Source: Bacteroidales bacterium UBA1800
Lineage (GTDB): Bacteria; Bacteroidota; Bacteroidia; Bacteroidales; VadinHA17
Length of the DNA: 54,056 bases
NCBI GenBank assembly: GCA_002319915.1
Contig: DCFQ01000004.1
Coordinates: 1-54,056 of the forward strand
Direction of reading: 5' to 3'
In this document: positions 36,422-44,326 of the stretch, one piece after another
How the letters are laid out: each line of letters opens with the position of its first letter
Position numbering within the stretch: position 1 is the stretch's first letter
The notes under the pieces: generated by a model
Told to the model about the DNA's origin: nothing
Database searches by the model: none
Seen by the model: the letters and a program-made list of their open reading frames with translations, nothing else
Translations under genes and position numbers: made by a program

Positions 36422-37102
36422 ATGGCAGAGATTATTCAAGAGGAAAAAAGTAAAGGGGGAAAGAAAAAACCTAAAACTCATATCCCGCATATCGATATGA
36501 CCCCGATGGTTGACCTTATGTGTCTGCTTATCACATTCTTTATGCTCGTGGGTGCCATGAGCAAAGCCAAGGTCATGGATCTTATTCTTCCTGAGAGGAT
36601 TAAAGACCCGACCCAGCAGCAGGCTCCGAGGATTGCAGCGAGCCGTACTCTGAACATTATACTTGGCCCGAATGATAAGGTCTATACTTATCCGGGCAAT
36701 GTAAAACCAGAGGATTACAATAACCTACCGCCACTTACTGAGACAGATTTAAGCGCTAACGGTATCAGAAAATTACTGCTTGACAAAAACAGGATGCTTG
36801 CAAGAAGAATAACTGATTTTAAAGAACAGGTAACTGCCGGCAAGATAAAGATACCTCAGGATTCCGTTCAGAGTGCAATAAGCAAACTTAAGAAAGAAGA
36901 TGATACGGGTCCGATTGTGCTTATTAAGGCTTATAAGACTGCTAATTACGGTGATTTCGTAAATATCCTCGATGAGATGAATATCTGCGGAATTGCCAGC
37001 TATATGTTTACTAAAATTACATGGTATGAAGACAAGATGGTTGAACAGGCTGCCGGGATAACTCCCACAGCTACACCAACCGCCTCTGCTTCAACCAAAT
37101 AA
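36422..37102 (+). CDS. exbD: ExbD/TolR biopolymer transport protein (second copy)
   Basis: 226 residues from the ATG at 36422, one base after the previous stop; a TTG at 36401 inside the upstream gene is less likely. Lys-rich cytoplasmic start, then HIPHIDMTPMVDLMCLLITFFMLVGAM with the conserved Asp. It has a periplasmic insertion (LLDKNRMLARRITDFKEQVTAG) and ends in a low-complexity Thr/Ala/Pro tail. Two different ExbD proteins in one operon could form a mixed dimer within the ExbB pentamer. Confidence 0.88.
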   Translation: MAEIIQEEKSKGGKKKPKTHIPHIDMTPMVDLMCLLITFFMLVGAMSKAKVMDLILPERIKDPTQQQAPRIAASRTLNIILGPNDKVYTYPGNVKPEDYNNLPPLTETDLSANGIRKLLLDKNRMLARRITDFKEQVTAGKIKIPQDSVQSAISKLKKEDDTGPIVLIKAYKTANYGDFVNILDEMNICGIASYMFTKITWYEDKMVEQAAGITPTATPTASASTK

Positions 37103-37122
37103 ACCCGTAAACCTTAAATAAT

Positions 37123-37899
37123 ATGGCAAATTTAGATAAAGCACCTGACTTCGATGACATTGTCTTCGAATCCAGGAATAAGGAGTACGGCGCCTACCAG
37201 CTGCGGAAAAAGTATAAACGCAATGTAGCTATCGCACTTGCAATTGGCCTGGTAATTCTTAGCACCGCGGTCATTGCACCTTACCTTAATGCAAAAGCGT
37301 TGGAAAGCAGCAAGAAGAAGGCTGAAAGGCAGGTAGAGATCAAGATGGAGAACCTCGATCAACCGAACGAACAGGTTGCTCCTCCGCCTCCTCCACCGCC
37401 GCCGCCAGCTGATGTTGTTCAGCAGGCAAGATACGTTCCGCCGGTTGTTGTAGACTCAGTAAGACCGGAAGAACAGGCACAGCTTATGACTGCAGACCAG
37501 GCACAGGTTGAAGTGAAGAATGAGGATGTGGTCGAAGCTGTCTCAGAGGTAAAAGAAGAAGTTAAGGAAACAGATGCTGAAGCCGAACCATTCGTGGTTG
37601 TGGAGGAAATGCCAATGTATCCGGGCGGTGATCCCGCACTTCTGCAGTATATTTCTGAGCATACACAGTACCCTGAAGTTGCAAAGGAAAACAATGTCCA
37701 GGGGAAAGTAATCGTCAGGTTCTGCGTAACCGCCAAGGGCACGGTCGACAGGGTTTCAGTACTGAAAGGAGTCGATCCTGAGCTCGATAAGGAGGCTATC
37801 AGAGTTGTACAGACACTTCCGCCGTTTAAACCAGGTAAACAGGGGGGTAAACCTGTTCCTGTATGGTACATGGTACCAATAAACTTTACTCTTAAATAA
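37123..37899 (+). CDS. tonB: TonB-family energy transducer
   Basis: 258 residues. The start matches the Bacteroidota type (DFDDIVFESRNKEYGAYQLRKKY). One membrane helix (AIALAIGLVILSTAVIAPYL, about 36-55) is followed by a polyproline stretch (nine Pro after VAPPP, near residue 86) and an acidic Val/Glu linker. The C-terminal domain is YPGGDPALLQYISEHTQYPE, GKVIVRFCVTAKGTVDRVSV, DKEAIRVVQTLPPFKPGKQ and VWYMVPINFTLK. It spans the periplasm to drive outer-membrane receptors. Confidence 0.95.
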   Translation: MANLDKAPDFDDIVFESRNKEYGAYQLRKKYKRNVAIALAIGLVILSTAVIAPYLNAKALESSKKKAERQVEIKMENLDQPNEQVAPPPPPPPPPADVVQQARYVPPVVVDSVRPEEQAQLMTADQAQVEVKNEDVVEAVSEVKEEVKETDAEAEPFVVVEEMPMYPGGDPALLQYISEHTQYPEVAKENNVQGKVIVRFCVTAKGTVDRVSVLKGVDPELDKEAIRVVQTLPPFKPGKQGGKPVPVWYMVPINFTLK

Positions 37900-37920
37900 A
37901 TAAAGTTACCCGCTATAAAG

Positions 37921-37949
37921 AAAGCCGGATCGAAAGACCCGGCTTTTTG
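37921..37949 (+). terminator. Rho-independent terminator of the tonB operon
   Basis: AAAGCCGG (37921-37928) pairs with CCGGCTTT (37939-37946) around a 10-base loop, followed by a T run. It lies 22 bases after the tonB stop. Confidence 0.85.
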
Positions 37950-37963
37950 TTTGCAGTAAAGAT

Positions 37964-38104
37964 TTTTTTAACCGCAGAGTGCGCAGAGTTTTCACAAAGT
38001 ACGCAAAGCCACTAAATCACCTGAAGGGGACATTTTAAACCCACTTTAGTCAGGGTTAAACCTTTACGACCTTTGCGAAATTTCTCAGCGTTCTTTGCAG
38101 TAAA
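37964..38104. repeat. Dispersed TTAACCGCAAAG inverted-repeat element, copy B
   Basis: The left arm begins TTAACCGCAGAG at 37968 and continues with GCAAAG-type repeats. The right arm ends with TTCTTTGCAGTAAA near 38104. The centre includes CCTGAAGGGG. It lies between convergent tonB and threonine aldolase genes, as copy A lies between convergent genes. Confidence 0.7.
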
Positions 38105-38134
38105 TTCATTTAAATATTTTGTAACTAAAATCTA

Positions 38135-39175
38135 TCACTGATGCGAAATTTCTTTTTTAAGTAGCCTTACAAAATCCTCAATATCCTCCTCCGTAGTATC
38201 CCAGCTGGTCATCAGCCTGTACTCGGAAACAGCCTCATCCCAGGGATAGAAAAAGAAGGTCTTCCTCACCTCTTCTGCAACAGATTTAGGCATAATCACA
38301 AAAACACCGTTCGACTCCACTTTCTGGGTGATTCTCACCCCGCTGATCCCATTCAGCTTCTCCTCAAGCAGCTTAGCCATACCGTTCGCATGACCGGCAC
38401 ATTTTTCCCACAACCCATCCCTGAAGAAGCCAATATACTGCGCCGATATGAACCTCATCTTGGAGGCAAGCTGCATCCCCTGCTTCCTGAGATACTTGAA
38501 ATTCTCCGAAAGTCCGGGTCTCAGGAAACAGACGGCCTCGCCATACATCAGGCAGTTCTTGGTACCCCCGAATGTAAGGATATCCACACCTGATCGGGTT
38601 GTGAATTCACTGAAGGGAAGCCCCAGGGAAACGGCCGCGTTTGAGATCCTTGCCCCGTCCATATGAAGAAGCAACCCCTTCCCATGGGCATATCCGGCAA
38701 TAATACTGATCTCATGAGGTGTATAGACTGTTCCCATCTCCGTGGCCTGGGTCAGGGAAATCACTTTTGGCTGGGCATGATGCTCGAAATCGAAGCCATG
38801 CATATGCCTGACCAGCAGTTCCGGTGTTATTTTTCCATCAGGCGTATCGACAGTCAGAACCTTGCAACCTGTTATTTTCTCAGGCGCTCCGCATTCATCC
38901 TGCTCGATGTGTGCTGTCGATGCCGTCAGGATGGAATTGAATGACCTGGTCACGCTCCAGAGCCCCAGAACATTTGCAGCCGTTCCGTTAAAAGCAAAAA
39001 ACACTTCCGTGTCATTCCCGAGATGTTCCCTGAGTAACCTTTCCGCCTCCGATGTGAATGGATCTGCACCGTACCCAACCGCATGACCCGTATTGGCAGC
39101 CTCGATCTCCTTCATTATCGCGGGATGGATCCCGGCATTGTTATCGCTGGCAAATCCCCTTCTCAGCTCTCCCAT
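38135..39175 (-). CDS. ltaE: Low-specificity L-threonine aldolase
   Basis: 346 residues from the ATG at 39175 (MGELRRGFASDNNAGIHP); a longer frame starts with TTG at 39238 and overlaps the next gene. It is PLP-dependent, fold type I: HAVGYGADPFTSEAERLL, HIEQDECGAPE, LLLHMDGARISNAAVSLG and the Schiff-base Lys in TFGGTKNCLMYGEAV. It cleaves threonine or allo-threonine to glycine and acetaldehyde. It follows the sugar isomerase-like gene by 19 bases, probably by read-through rather than shared pathway. Confidence 0.9.
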   Translation of the reverse strand: MGELRRGFASDNNAGIHPAIMKEIEAANTGHAVGYGADPFTSEAERLLREHLGNDTEVFFAFNGTAANVLGLWSVTRSFNSILTASTAHIEQDECGAPEKITGCKVLTVDTPDGKITPELLVRHMHGFDFEHHAQPKVISLTQATEMGTVYTPHEISIIAGYAHGKGLLLHMDGARISNAAVSLGLPFSEFTTRSGVDILTFGGTKNCLMYGEAVCFLRPGLSENFKYLRKQGMQLASKMRFISAQYIGFFRDGLWEKCAGHANGMAKLLEEKLNGISGVRITQKVESNGVFVIMPKSVAEEVRKTFFFYPWDEAVSEYRLMTSWDTTEEDIEDFVRLLKKEISHQ

Positions 39176-39194
39176 TCCTTTCAATTTGATATGG

Positions 39195-40271
39195 TCAGGC
39201 CTTGCCGCTGACAATATTCCCCATGTACTCCCTGGCAAGCTTCACCTGTTCATGAACGTAATCGATACCACCGACCGAGTGATCCTTATTAAGAACCTGG
39301 TGGCACAGCTCAAAGGTGAAGTACCCATTATACCCGATCTCATTCATGAGGGATATATAGTGAGCATAGTCCGGGATCATACCGCCGGCATAGTAATAGA
39401 GAACAACCGGTTTCACCTTCCCTGCAGCATCACGGTAATACTCTCCCCCAAAATGTGAATGGACCTGAAGATTCCCTACCGTCCTGACAGCATTGGCAAC
39501 ATATTCTTTATCAAGGTTTTCAAAAATAGGCAGATCTAGGCAAACCTTAAGCCAGGGGGAATTGACCTCTTTAACCAGGTCGTATGTATCCTTCCAGCCC
39601 CTAATGAGAGGTTCATGATTCTGGAGAGCCATTACAACACCGAACTCCTCTCCCATCTTTGCGGCTTCCTTCAGGCACTGCTTGACAAAATTGTATCTGT
39701 CGAGCCAGGTGGCAAACGGATACTGGCGCTGAAACGTATAGAACTGTTCTCCCCTGGTAAGCTCATAAGTCCCAAGCCCTTCATGAATAACGACCCCGGG
39801 CCATGCAGCAAAAAGCCTCACGACTTTCGCCCCAAGATCTTTGGCAAGCCTTGCACTTTCACGCACCATCAGGAGCTGGCAGTCCCTATGCTCCGGCACC
39901 GGGCTGGAAAAATCATTGTTTGCAGCAACACACGGTATCTCGAGCCCATACTTGGCCAGAGAGTTTTTATAGTCATCACGCTTCTTCTGATCGAGATCCA
40001 TCGGATGACCCATCGGCCGCTTGTTGTCAAGCTCCACCCCGTCAAACCCGTACTCTTTCGCAAATTTGCATAATTCATCAAACGAGAGGGCTGATCCCTT
40101 GTACCATACACCTCCATAGGTAATGGAATATAACCCAAGCTTTATCTTCCCTGCTGCCGATGCCCCTGATGCAGCAAGTGCAGTTTCAGATATCGCTGAT
40201 GGTGCCACTTTCCCCAGCACGGCTGCCCCGGCAGCTGCTCCTGAGGTTTCGATAAATTTTCTGCGGTTCAT
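39195..40271 (-). CDS. Tat-exported sugar phosphate isomerase/epimerase-like protein
   Basis: 358 residues. The N-terminus is a twin-arginine-type signal (MNRRKFIETSGAAAGAAVLG). The mature part is a xylose isomerase-like TIM barrel: KLGLYSITYGGVWYK, FAKEYGFDGVELDNKRPMG, LGAKVVRLFAAWPG, GVVMALQNHEP, LKVCLDLPIFENL, VHSHFGGEYY and GYNGYFTFELCHQ. Metal-ligand-like Glu, Asp and His residues are present at the strand ends. Bacteroidota carry many such exported proteins acting on unusual sugars. It lies downstream of a FucP-type permease, so a sugar role is likely; the reaction is unknown. Confidence 0.85.
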   Translation of the reverse strand: MNRRKFIETSGAAAGAAVLGKVAPSAISETALAASGASAAGKIKLGLYSITYGGVWYKGSALSFDELCKFAKEYGFDGVELDNKRPMGHPMDLDQKKRDDYKNSLAKYGLEIPCVAANNDFSSPVPEHRDCQLLMVRESARLAKDLGAKVVRLFAAWPGVVIHEGLGTYELTRGEQFYTFQRQYPFATWLDRYNFVKQCLKEAAKMGEEFGVVMALQNHEPLIRGWKDTYDLVKEVNSPWLKVCLDLPIFENLDKEYVANAVRTVGNLQVHSHFGGEYYRDAAGKVKPVVLYYYAGGMIPDYAHYISLMNEIGYNGYFTFELCHQVLNKDHSVGGIDYVHEQVKLAREYMGNIVSGKA

Positions 40272-40324
40272 CTTAACTAGCTTATTTGATTAAACAATAT
40301 CCAAATTGTTGATTCATTAAATAC

Positions 40325-40418
40325 TCCTGGTTGCTGGTTGCTGGTTGCTGGTTATTTATAAAGCTTCATTGAATTTTATTTGAAATCCACCAGGAACCAG
40401 CAACGAGTAACGAGCAAC
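40325..40418. repeat. CTGGTTG heptamer repeat with inverted partner
   Basis: CTGGTTG is repeated three times and CTGGTTA once at 40327-40354. About 36 bases later CAGGAACCAGCAAC, GAGTAAC and GAGCAAC follow (40391-40418). GTTGCTGGTT (40337-40346) and AACCAGCAAC (40395-40404) are exact complements of 10 bases, so a hairpin can form in the 158-base gap after the sugar permease. Confidence 0.7.
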
Positions 40419-40429
40419 TTATTCTCTTA

Positions 40430-41641
40430 TTAAGACCTTATTTTTGATCCCTTAACGGCAAAGAAAGTTACATATGCATAATACACAAACAGGCAGCAGA
40501 TTGCAACAATGAGTCCGATACCACGCTGTATCCCTCCCATTATAATCGGTAGTATGGCAGCTCCGATCACCGAGGTGGCAATTACGCCCGAGCCAACCTT
40601 GGTGTTGGGCCCCAGGTCCTCAAGTGCAAGGTTATATATACAAGGCCACATTATTGAATGCATCAGCCCGGTGCCAAGGAACAGCACAAGTGCGATCCAT
40701 TTGAACTCCATCCCTCCCAGGATTAGTGAAAGCAGTACCATAACTGCTCCGAAAACAGCATTGAAGCTAAGTATCCTGCTTGCAGAGTATTTTCTCAGGA
40801 TGAAAATTCCTGCAATCCTGCCGACCATCAGTCCTGCCCAGTAATAAGCCAGCAATTTTGTCCTCATCTCACCGTTGAAGTCGAAGCCCAGCCTCGTGGA
40901 ATAATCCGCGAAGAAGCTCGGGATCCCGATCTCAATTCCCATATAGAAGAATATGGCAAGTGAACCCAACCACATATGAGGGTACTTATATGCGCTCGAC
41001 TTGAACTTCTTTGCAATCCCCTCGCCGGCCGATTCTCCCTCCTTTATCTCGGGCAGATGGAGGAAGAACATTACGACCACTATCACAAGCGTCACAATTC
41101 CGATTCCTGCAAACGGTCCCTGGACAGCTTTCGGATCAGAAGCCCCGCCGGTGTTGGCAGATACTATTAGGTACGAAACAAACAACGGGGCAATCACCGT
41201 TGCCAGCGAATTGAGCGCGTTTGTAAGCGTGAGTCGGCTGGCAGCTGTTTCCGGGCTTCCGAGGGCATTCACATACGGGTTTGCGGCGACCTGAAGGAGA
41301 ACGACCCCGATCGCGAAAACTGATACTGCACTCAGGAATCCGTAGTATCCGGCAGCAACCCCCGGGATACAAAGGAAAAAACCGATGCTTACAAGCCCCA
41401 GGCCGGCAAGCACACCATTCTTGTAACCGATCCTGTTCAGAAGGTAGCCAACGGGGATCGACAAAATATAGGCGCCATAAAAGAATGTGTTGGGAAGCTG
41501 TTTTTCCACTTCATTCAGGCGGAATGCATCCTTAAGGTAATTGATAAGAGAATTGTTCATTGTCGTGATGAAGCCGAAAAGAAAGAAAAGTGAAGCCATC
41601 ACGATCAGCGGGAACAGGAATTTTGATTTGTTGTCTTGCAT
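40430..41641 (-). CDS. FucP-type sugar:H+ symporter (MFS)
   Basis: 403 residues with about 12 membrane helices. The FucP/GluP sub-family pattern is visible: FGFITTMNNSLINYLKDAF in helix 1, GYLLNRIGYKNGVLAGLGL, VLLQVAANPYVNALGSPETAASRLTLTNALNSL, and the second half opening SLAIFFYMGIEIGIPSFFADY. It imports a hexose such as glucose, galactose or fucose with a cation. galM lies upstream after a repeat element, and the sugar isomerase-like gene is downstream. Confidence 0.92.
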   Translation of the reverse strand: MQDNKSKFLFPLIVMASLFFLFGFITTMNNSLINYLKDAFRLNEVEKQLPNTFFYGAYILSIPVGYLLNRIGYKNGVLAGLGLVSIGFFLCIPGVAAGYYGFLSAVSVFAIGVVLLQVAANPYVNALGSPETAASRLTLTNALNSLATVIAPLFVSYLIVSANTGGASDPKAVQGPFAGIGIVTLVIVVVMFFLHLPEIKEGESAGEGIAKKFKSSAYKYPHMWLGSLAIFFYMGIEIGIPSFFADYSTRLGFDFNGEMRTKLLAYYWAGLMVGRIAGIFILRKYSASRILSFNAVFGAVMVLLSLILGGMEFKWIALVLFLGTGLMHSIMWPCIYNLALEDLGPNTKVGSGVIATSVIGAAILPIIMGGIQRGIGLIVAICCLFVYYAYVTFFAVKGSKIRS

Positions 41642-41683
41642 ATCAGTAGGTTTAGGTGTTAATAAGGGTTTTCCATAAAGTCA

Positions 41684-41790
41684 TTTTTAACCGCAAAGAA
41701 TGCTAATAGAACGCCCCCTTTCCCCCTGAAGGGGGTTAGGATCGTCCCCTCTAGGGGGCAGGGGGCAAACCTTTGCACACTTTGCGGTTT
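41684..41790. repeat. Dispersed TTAACCGCAAAG inverted-repeat element, copy C, with GC-rich core
   Basis: TTTTTAACCGCAAAG (41684-41698) on the left is answered by CTTTGCACACTTTGCGGTTT (41771-41790) on the right. The core 41713-41766 holds nested GC hairpins: CCCCCTGAAGGGGG (41723-41736), CCCCTCTAGGGG (41746-41757) and GCCCCCT against AGGGGGC. It lies between galM and the downstream permease, both on the minus strand. Confidence 0.75.
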
Positions 41791-41819
41791 CTGAATTTGA
41801 ATTTTTTCAAAATACCCAA

Positions 41820-42872
41820 TTATTTAGTAGTGAATTTATGAATGCATGTGTGCTCATATTTTTCTCCGGGATTCAGGATCACCGTGGGGAAATGCGGCTT
41901 ATTTATTGCATCTGCAAAATGCTGCGTTTCAAGGCAGAAAGCCCAGCGGCGTTGATATCTTTTCCCACCCTTTCCCGGTTCGTTGTTGATCCAGTTTGCA
42001 GAGTAAAGCTGCACGCCAGGCTGTGTCGTATAGATCTCCATCACCCTTCCTGAGGAGGGATCATACGCTGTCACAGCATGCCCTAGAGTCCCGGTCCTGT
42101 GGTCCAGGACGAAGTTATGATCATACCCGGCGCCGAATTTCAATTGCTCATTATCGGAATCTATGGCCTCTCCTATTCGTTTTGGGGTCGAGAAATCAAA
42201 CGGCGTGTTCCTGACACTCAGTATCTCACCCGTCGGTGCGGAGGAATTATCAACAGGTGTGTAAAAAGCAGCATTTATAGCGAGCTCCTGGTCATAAACA
42301 GATCCGGAACCCTCGCCTGCAAGATTGAAATATGAATGGCTCGCAAGGTTAAATACTGTCGGCCTGTCGGTCGCAGCAAGATAGTCGAGCCTGAGCTCAT
42401 CGGCATCGGTGAGCGTGTAGGTTACTGATACGTTTACATTGCCGGGATACCCTTCTTCCATATCCTGAGAAAGATATTCCATTTCAACGCAGGAAGATGT
42501 AAACCGCACCACGTTCCAAACAACCTTGCTGAACCCGGTTATGCCGCCATGCAGGTGATTCGGGCCATTGTTGATTGCAAGGGAGTACTCTTTTCCATTC
42601 AGGCTGAATTTACCTTTGGCTATCCTGTTTGCACACCGGCCGCATATCGCACCCATATATGGGCTGTTGCCGTTGATGTATTCAGAGATGGTATCATATC
42701 CCTGGACAATATCTGCAAGGCTGCCATTGCGATCAGGGACATAAATGCTCACTATTATGGCCCCGTAGTTTGTAATCTGGGCTATAAGGCCATTCCTGTT
42801 GACCAGGGTATAAAGATCTGTCTGCTTACCCTGGTAAACAGATTTGAAAGACTCTTCCTGTATCTTTTTCAT
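41820..42872 (-). CDS. galM: Aldose 1-epimerase (mutarotase)
   Basis: 350 residues. Motifs: LVNRNGLIAQITNYGAIIVS, GAICGRCANRIAKGKF, NNGPNHLHGG with one catalytic His, PTVFNLASHSYFNLAGEG with the second, and a catalytic Glu near the C-terminus in the region of CLETQHFADAIN. It interconverts alpha and beta anomers of galactose or glucose, preparing beta-galactose for GalK. It lies 42 bases after galK on the same strand. Confidence 0.95.
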   Translation of the reverse strand: MKKIQEESFKSVYQGKQTDLYTLVNRNGLIAQITNYGAIIVSIYVPDRNGSLADIVQGYDTISEYINGNSPYMGAICGRCANRIAKGKFSLNGKEYSLAINNGPNHLHGGITGFSKVVWNVVRFTSSCVEMEYLSQDMEEGYPGNVNVSVTYTLTDADELRLDYLAATDRPTVFNLASHSYFNLAGEGSGSVYDQELAINAAFYTPVDNSSAPTGEILSVRNTPFDFSTPKRIGEAIDSDNEQLKFGAGYDHNFVLDHRTGTLGHAVTAYDPSSGRVMEIYTTQPGVQLYSANWINNEPGKGGKRYQRRWAFCLETQHFADAINKPHFPTVILNPGEKYEHTCIHKFTTK

Positions 42873-42914
42873 ATCTGAGTTGAATTATGACATTCCGGTC
42901 AGGCTAAATCCTTG

Positions 42915-44198
42915 TTAAAGATCGACTTTCCCGGCTCCCTGGTGCCTGATGAACAAGGTCTGGCATGAATTTTTACCATAGAAATGCTCGAGTGTCGAAA
43001 CATATTTTTCAAGCAGGTTCTTTGGAACGAATGCCTGGATCGTCCCGGCAAAGCCCCCGCCGTGCACCCTCCATGCCCCGGCTCCCTTAAGCACCAGCTC
43101 GCTGAGTGCCAGTGCGATGGAGACCCCCTGTTCCCTGACATTGTTCACCGGGAATATATTCTGGTTATACATATATGAGCTGTAACCCGAGTCCACCACC
43201 ATGCCGAGGAATACCTTGAAATCGTTCCTTTCGAGGGCTGCGACCTGGTCAGCCACCCGCTGGTTATCCCCCTGGAAATGAATTGCCCTCAGGATTGCCC
43301 GGTCCCCGACCTTCTCCCTGATCTTTGGGGCCGCTTCAAGTATCTGATCGAGGCTCACTTCTCTCAGAACCTTTGCTCCAAGCTCTGCAGCGACAGCTTT
43401 CATGTCAGTCGGAAGTGAGGCATATTCATCATTCAGGTCGGCATGATTGCCGCCGGTATCTGTTATGACCAGCGAGAATCCTGTTGCTACGAAGTCGAAG
43501 TTTACGCGCTTTACAACTGGTTTCGACGGGTCCCTGAAATCGATGGTAATGAGCCCGCCCATGGCACATGCTGTCTGATCCATGAGCCCGCAGGGCTTTC
43601 CGAAGTAGTTATTCTCGGAATACTGACCGATTATTGCATTCTGGATGGGATCTATCCCATTGGAATTGAAGAGTTCACTCAGTATTGCACCGATAAGTAC
43701 CTCGAAAGAGGCAGATGAGCTCAATCCTGAGCCTTTCGGGACACCGCCGTCGATGCATGCATCAAATCCACCTATGGCATGCCCGAGTTCCTTAAAACGC
43801 GAGCAAATGCCTCTTACCAGGGCCGCTGAGGTAAACTTCTCCGTAGCGACCGGGCTGAGTGATGCAAGGTCCACTTCAAACCTTGGGTATCCTTCCGACA
43901 GGATCCTGATTACATTGGTGTTGTTCGTTGCGGCCACCGCCACATTATCGAGGTTAACCGCTCCTGCCAGGACACGGCCGTAGTTATGATCCGTGTGGTT
44001 CCCCCCGATCTCCGTCCGACCGGGTGAACTGAAGAACAGGGGATTCTCGTCACCGAATTCCCTGCTGAACTGATCGAGCAGGCCTTTGTACCTCTCTGCA
44101 TTTCGTTTCAATTCGGCCGGATCGTTGCCATAAAGTTCGTGGAAGGTCCTGTTGTCGCCGTTGTTTATCCGCGCGATCAGGTTTTCTGTATTTGCCAT
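42915..44198 (-). CDS. galK: Galactokinase
   Basis: 427 residues, somewhat longer than the E. coli protein (382). GHMP kinase motifs: the galactose signature SSPGRTEIGGNHTDHNYG (57-74), the phosphate loop GGVPKGSGLSSSASFEVLIG (151-170) and the C-terminal GAGAWRVHGGGFAGTIQAF. It makes galactose-1-phosphate from ATP. The leftward order is FucP-type permease, galK, galM, permease. No galT or galE is in the window. Confidence 0.95.
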   Translation of the reverse strand: MANTENLIARINNGDNRTFHELYGNDPAELKRNAERYKGLLDQFSREFGDENPLFFSSPGRTEIGGNHTDHNYGRVLAGAVNLDNVAVAATNNTNVIRILSEGYPRFEVDLASLSPVATEKFTSAALVRGICSRFKELGHAIGGFDACIDGGVPKGSGLSSSASFEVLIGAILSELFNSNGIDPIQNAIIGQYSENNYFGKPCGLMDQTACAMGGLITIDFRDPSKPVVKRVNFDFVATGFSLVITDTGGNHADLNDEYASLPTDMKAVAAELGAKVLREVSLDQILEAAPKIREKVGDRAILRAIHFQGDNQRVADQVAALERNDFKVFLGMVVDSGYSSYMYNQNIFPVNNVREQGVSIALALSELVLKGAGAWRVHGGGFAGTIQAFVPKNLLEKYVSTLEHFYGKNSCQTLFIRHQGAGKVDL

Positions 44199-44326
44199 TT
44201 AAGTTCGGGTTTTTAATAAGGTTCAGATGTAAATATAGTAATTGTCGATTTATAATGAACAGAGGCCGTCTGAATAAAAATTCCGGACGGCCCCTGTTTA
44301 AATTGCCAGATTATACTGAAAAAATC

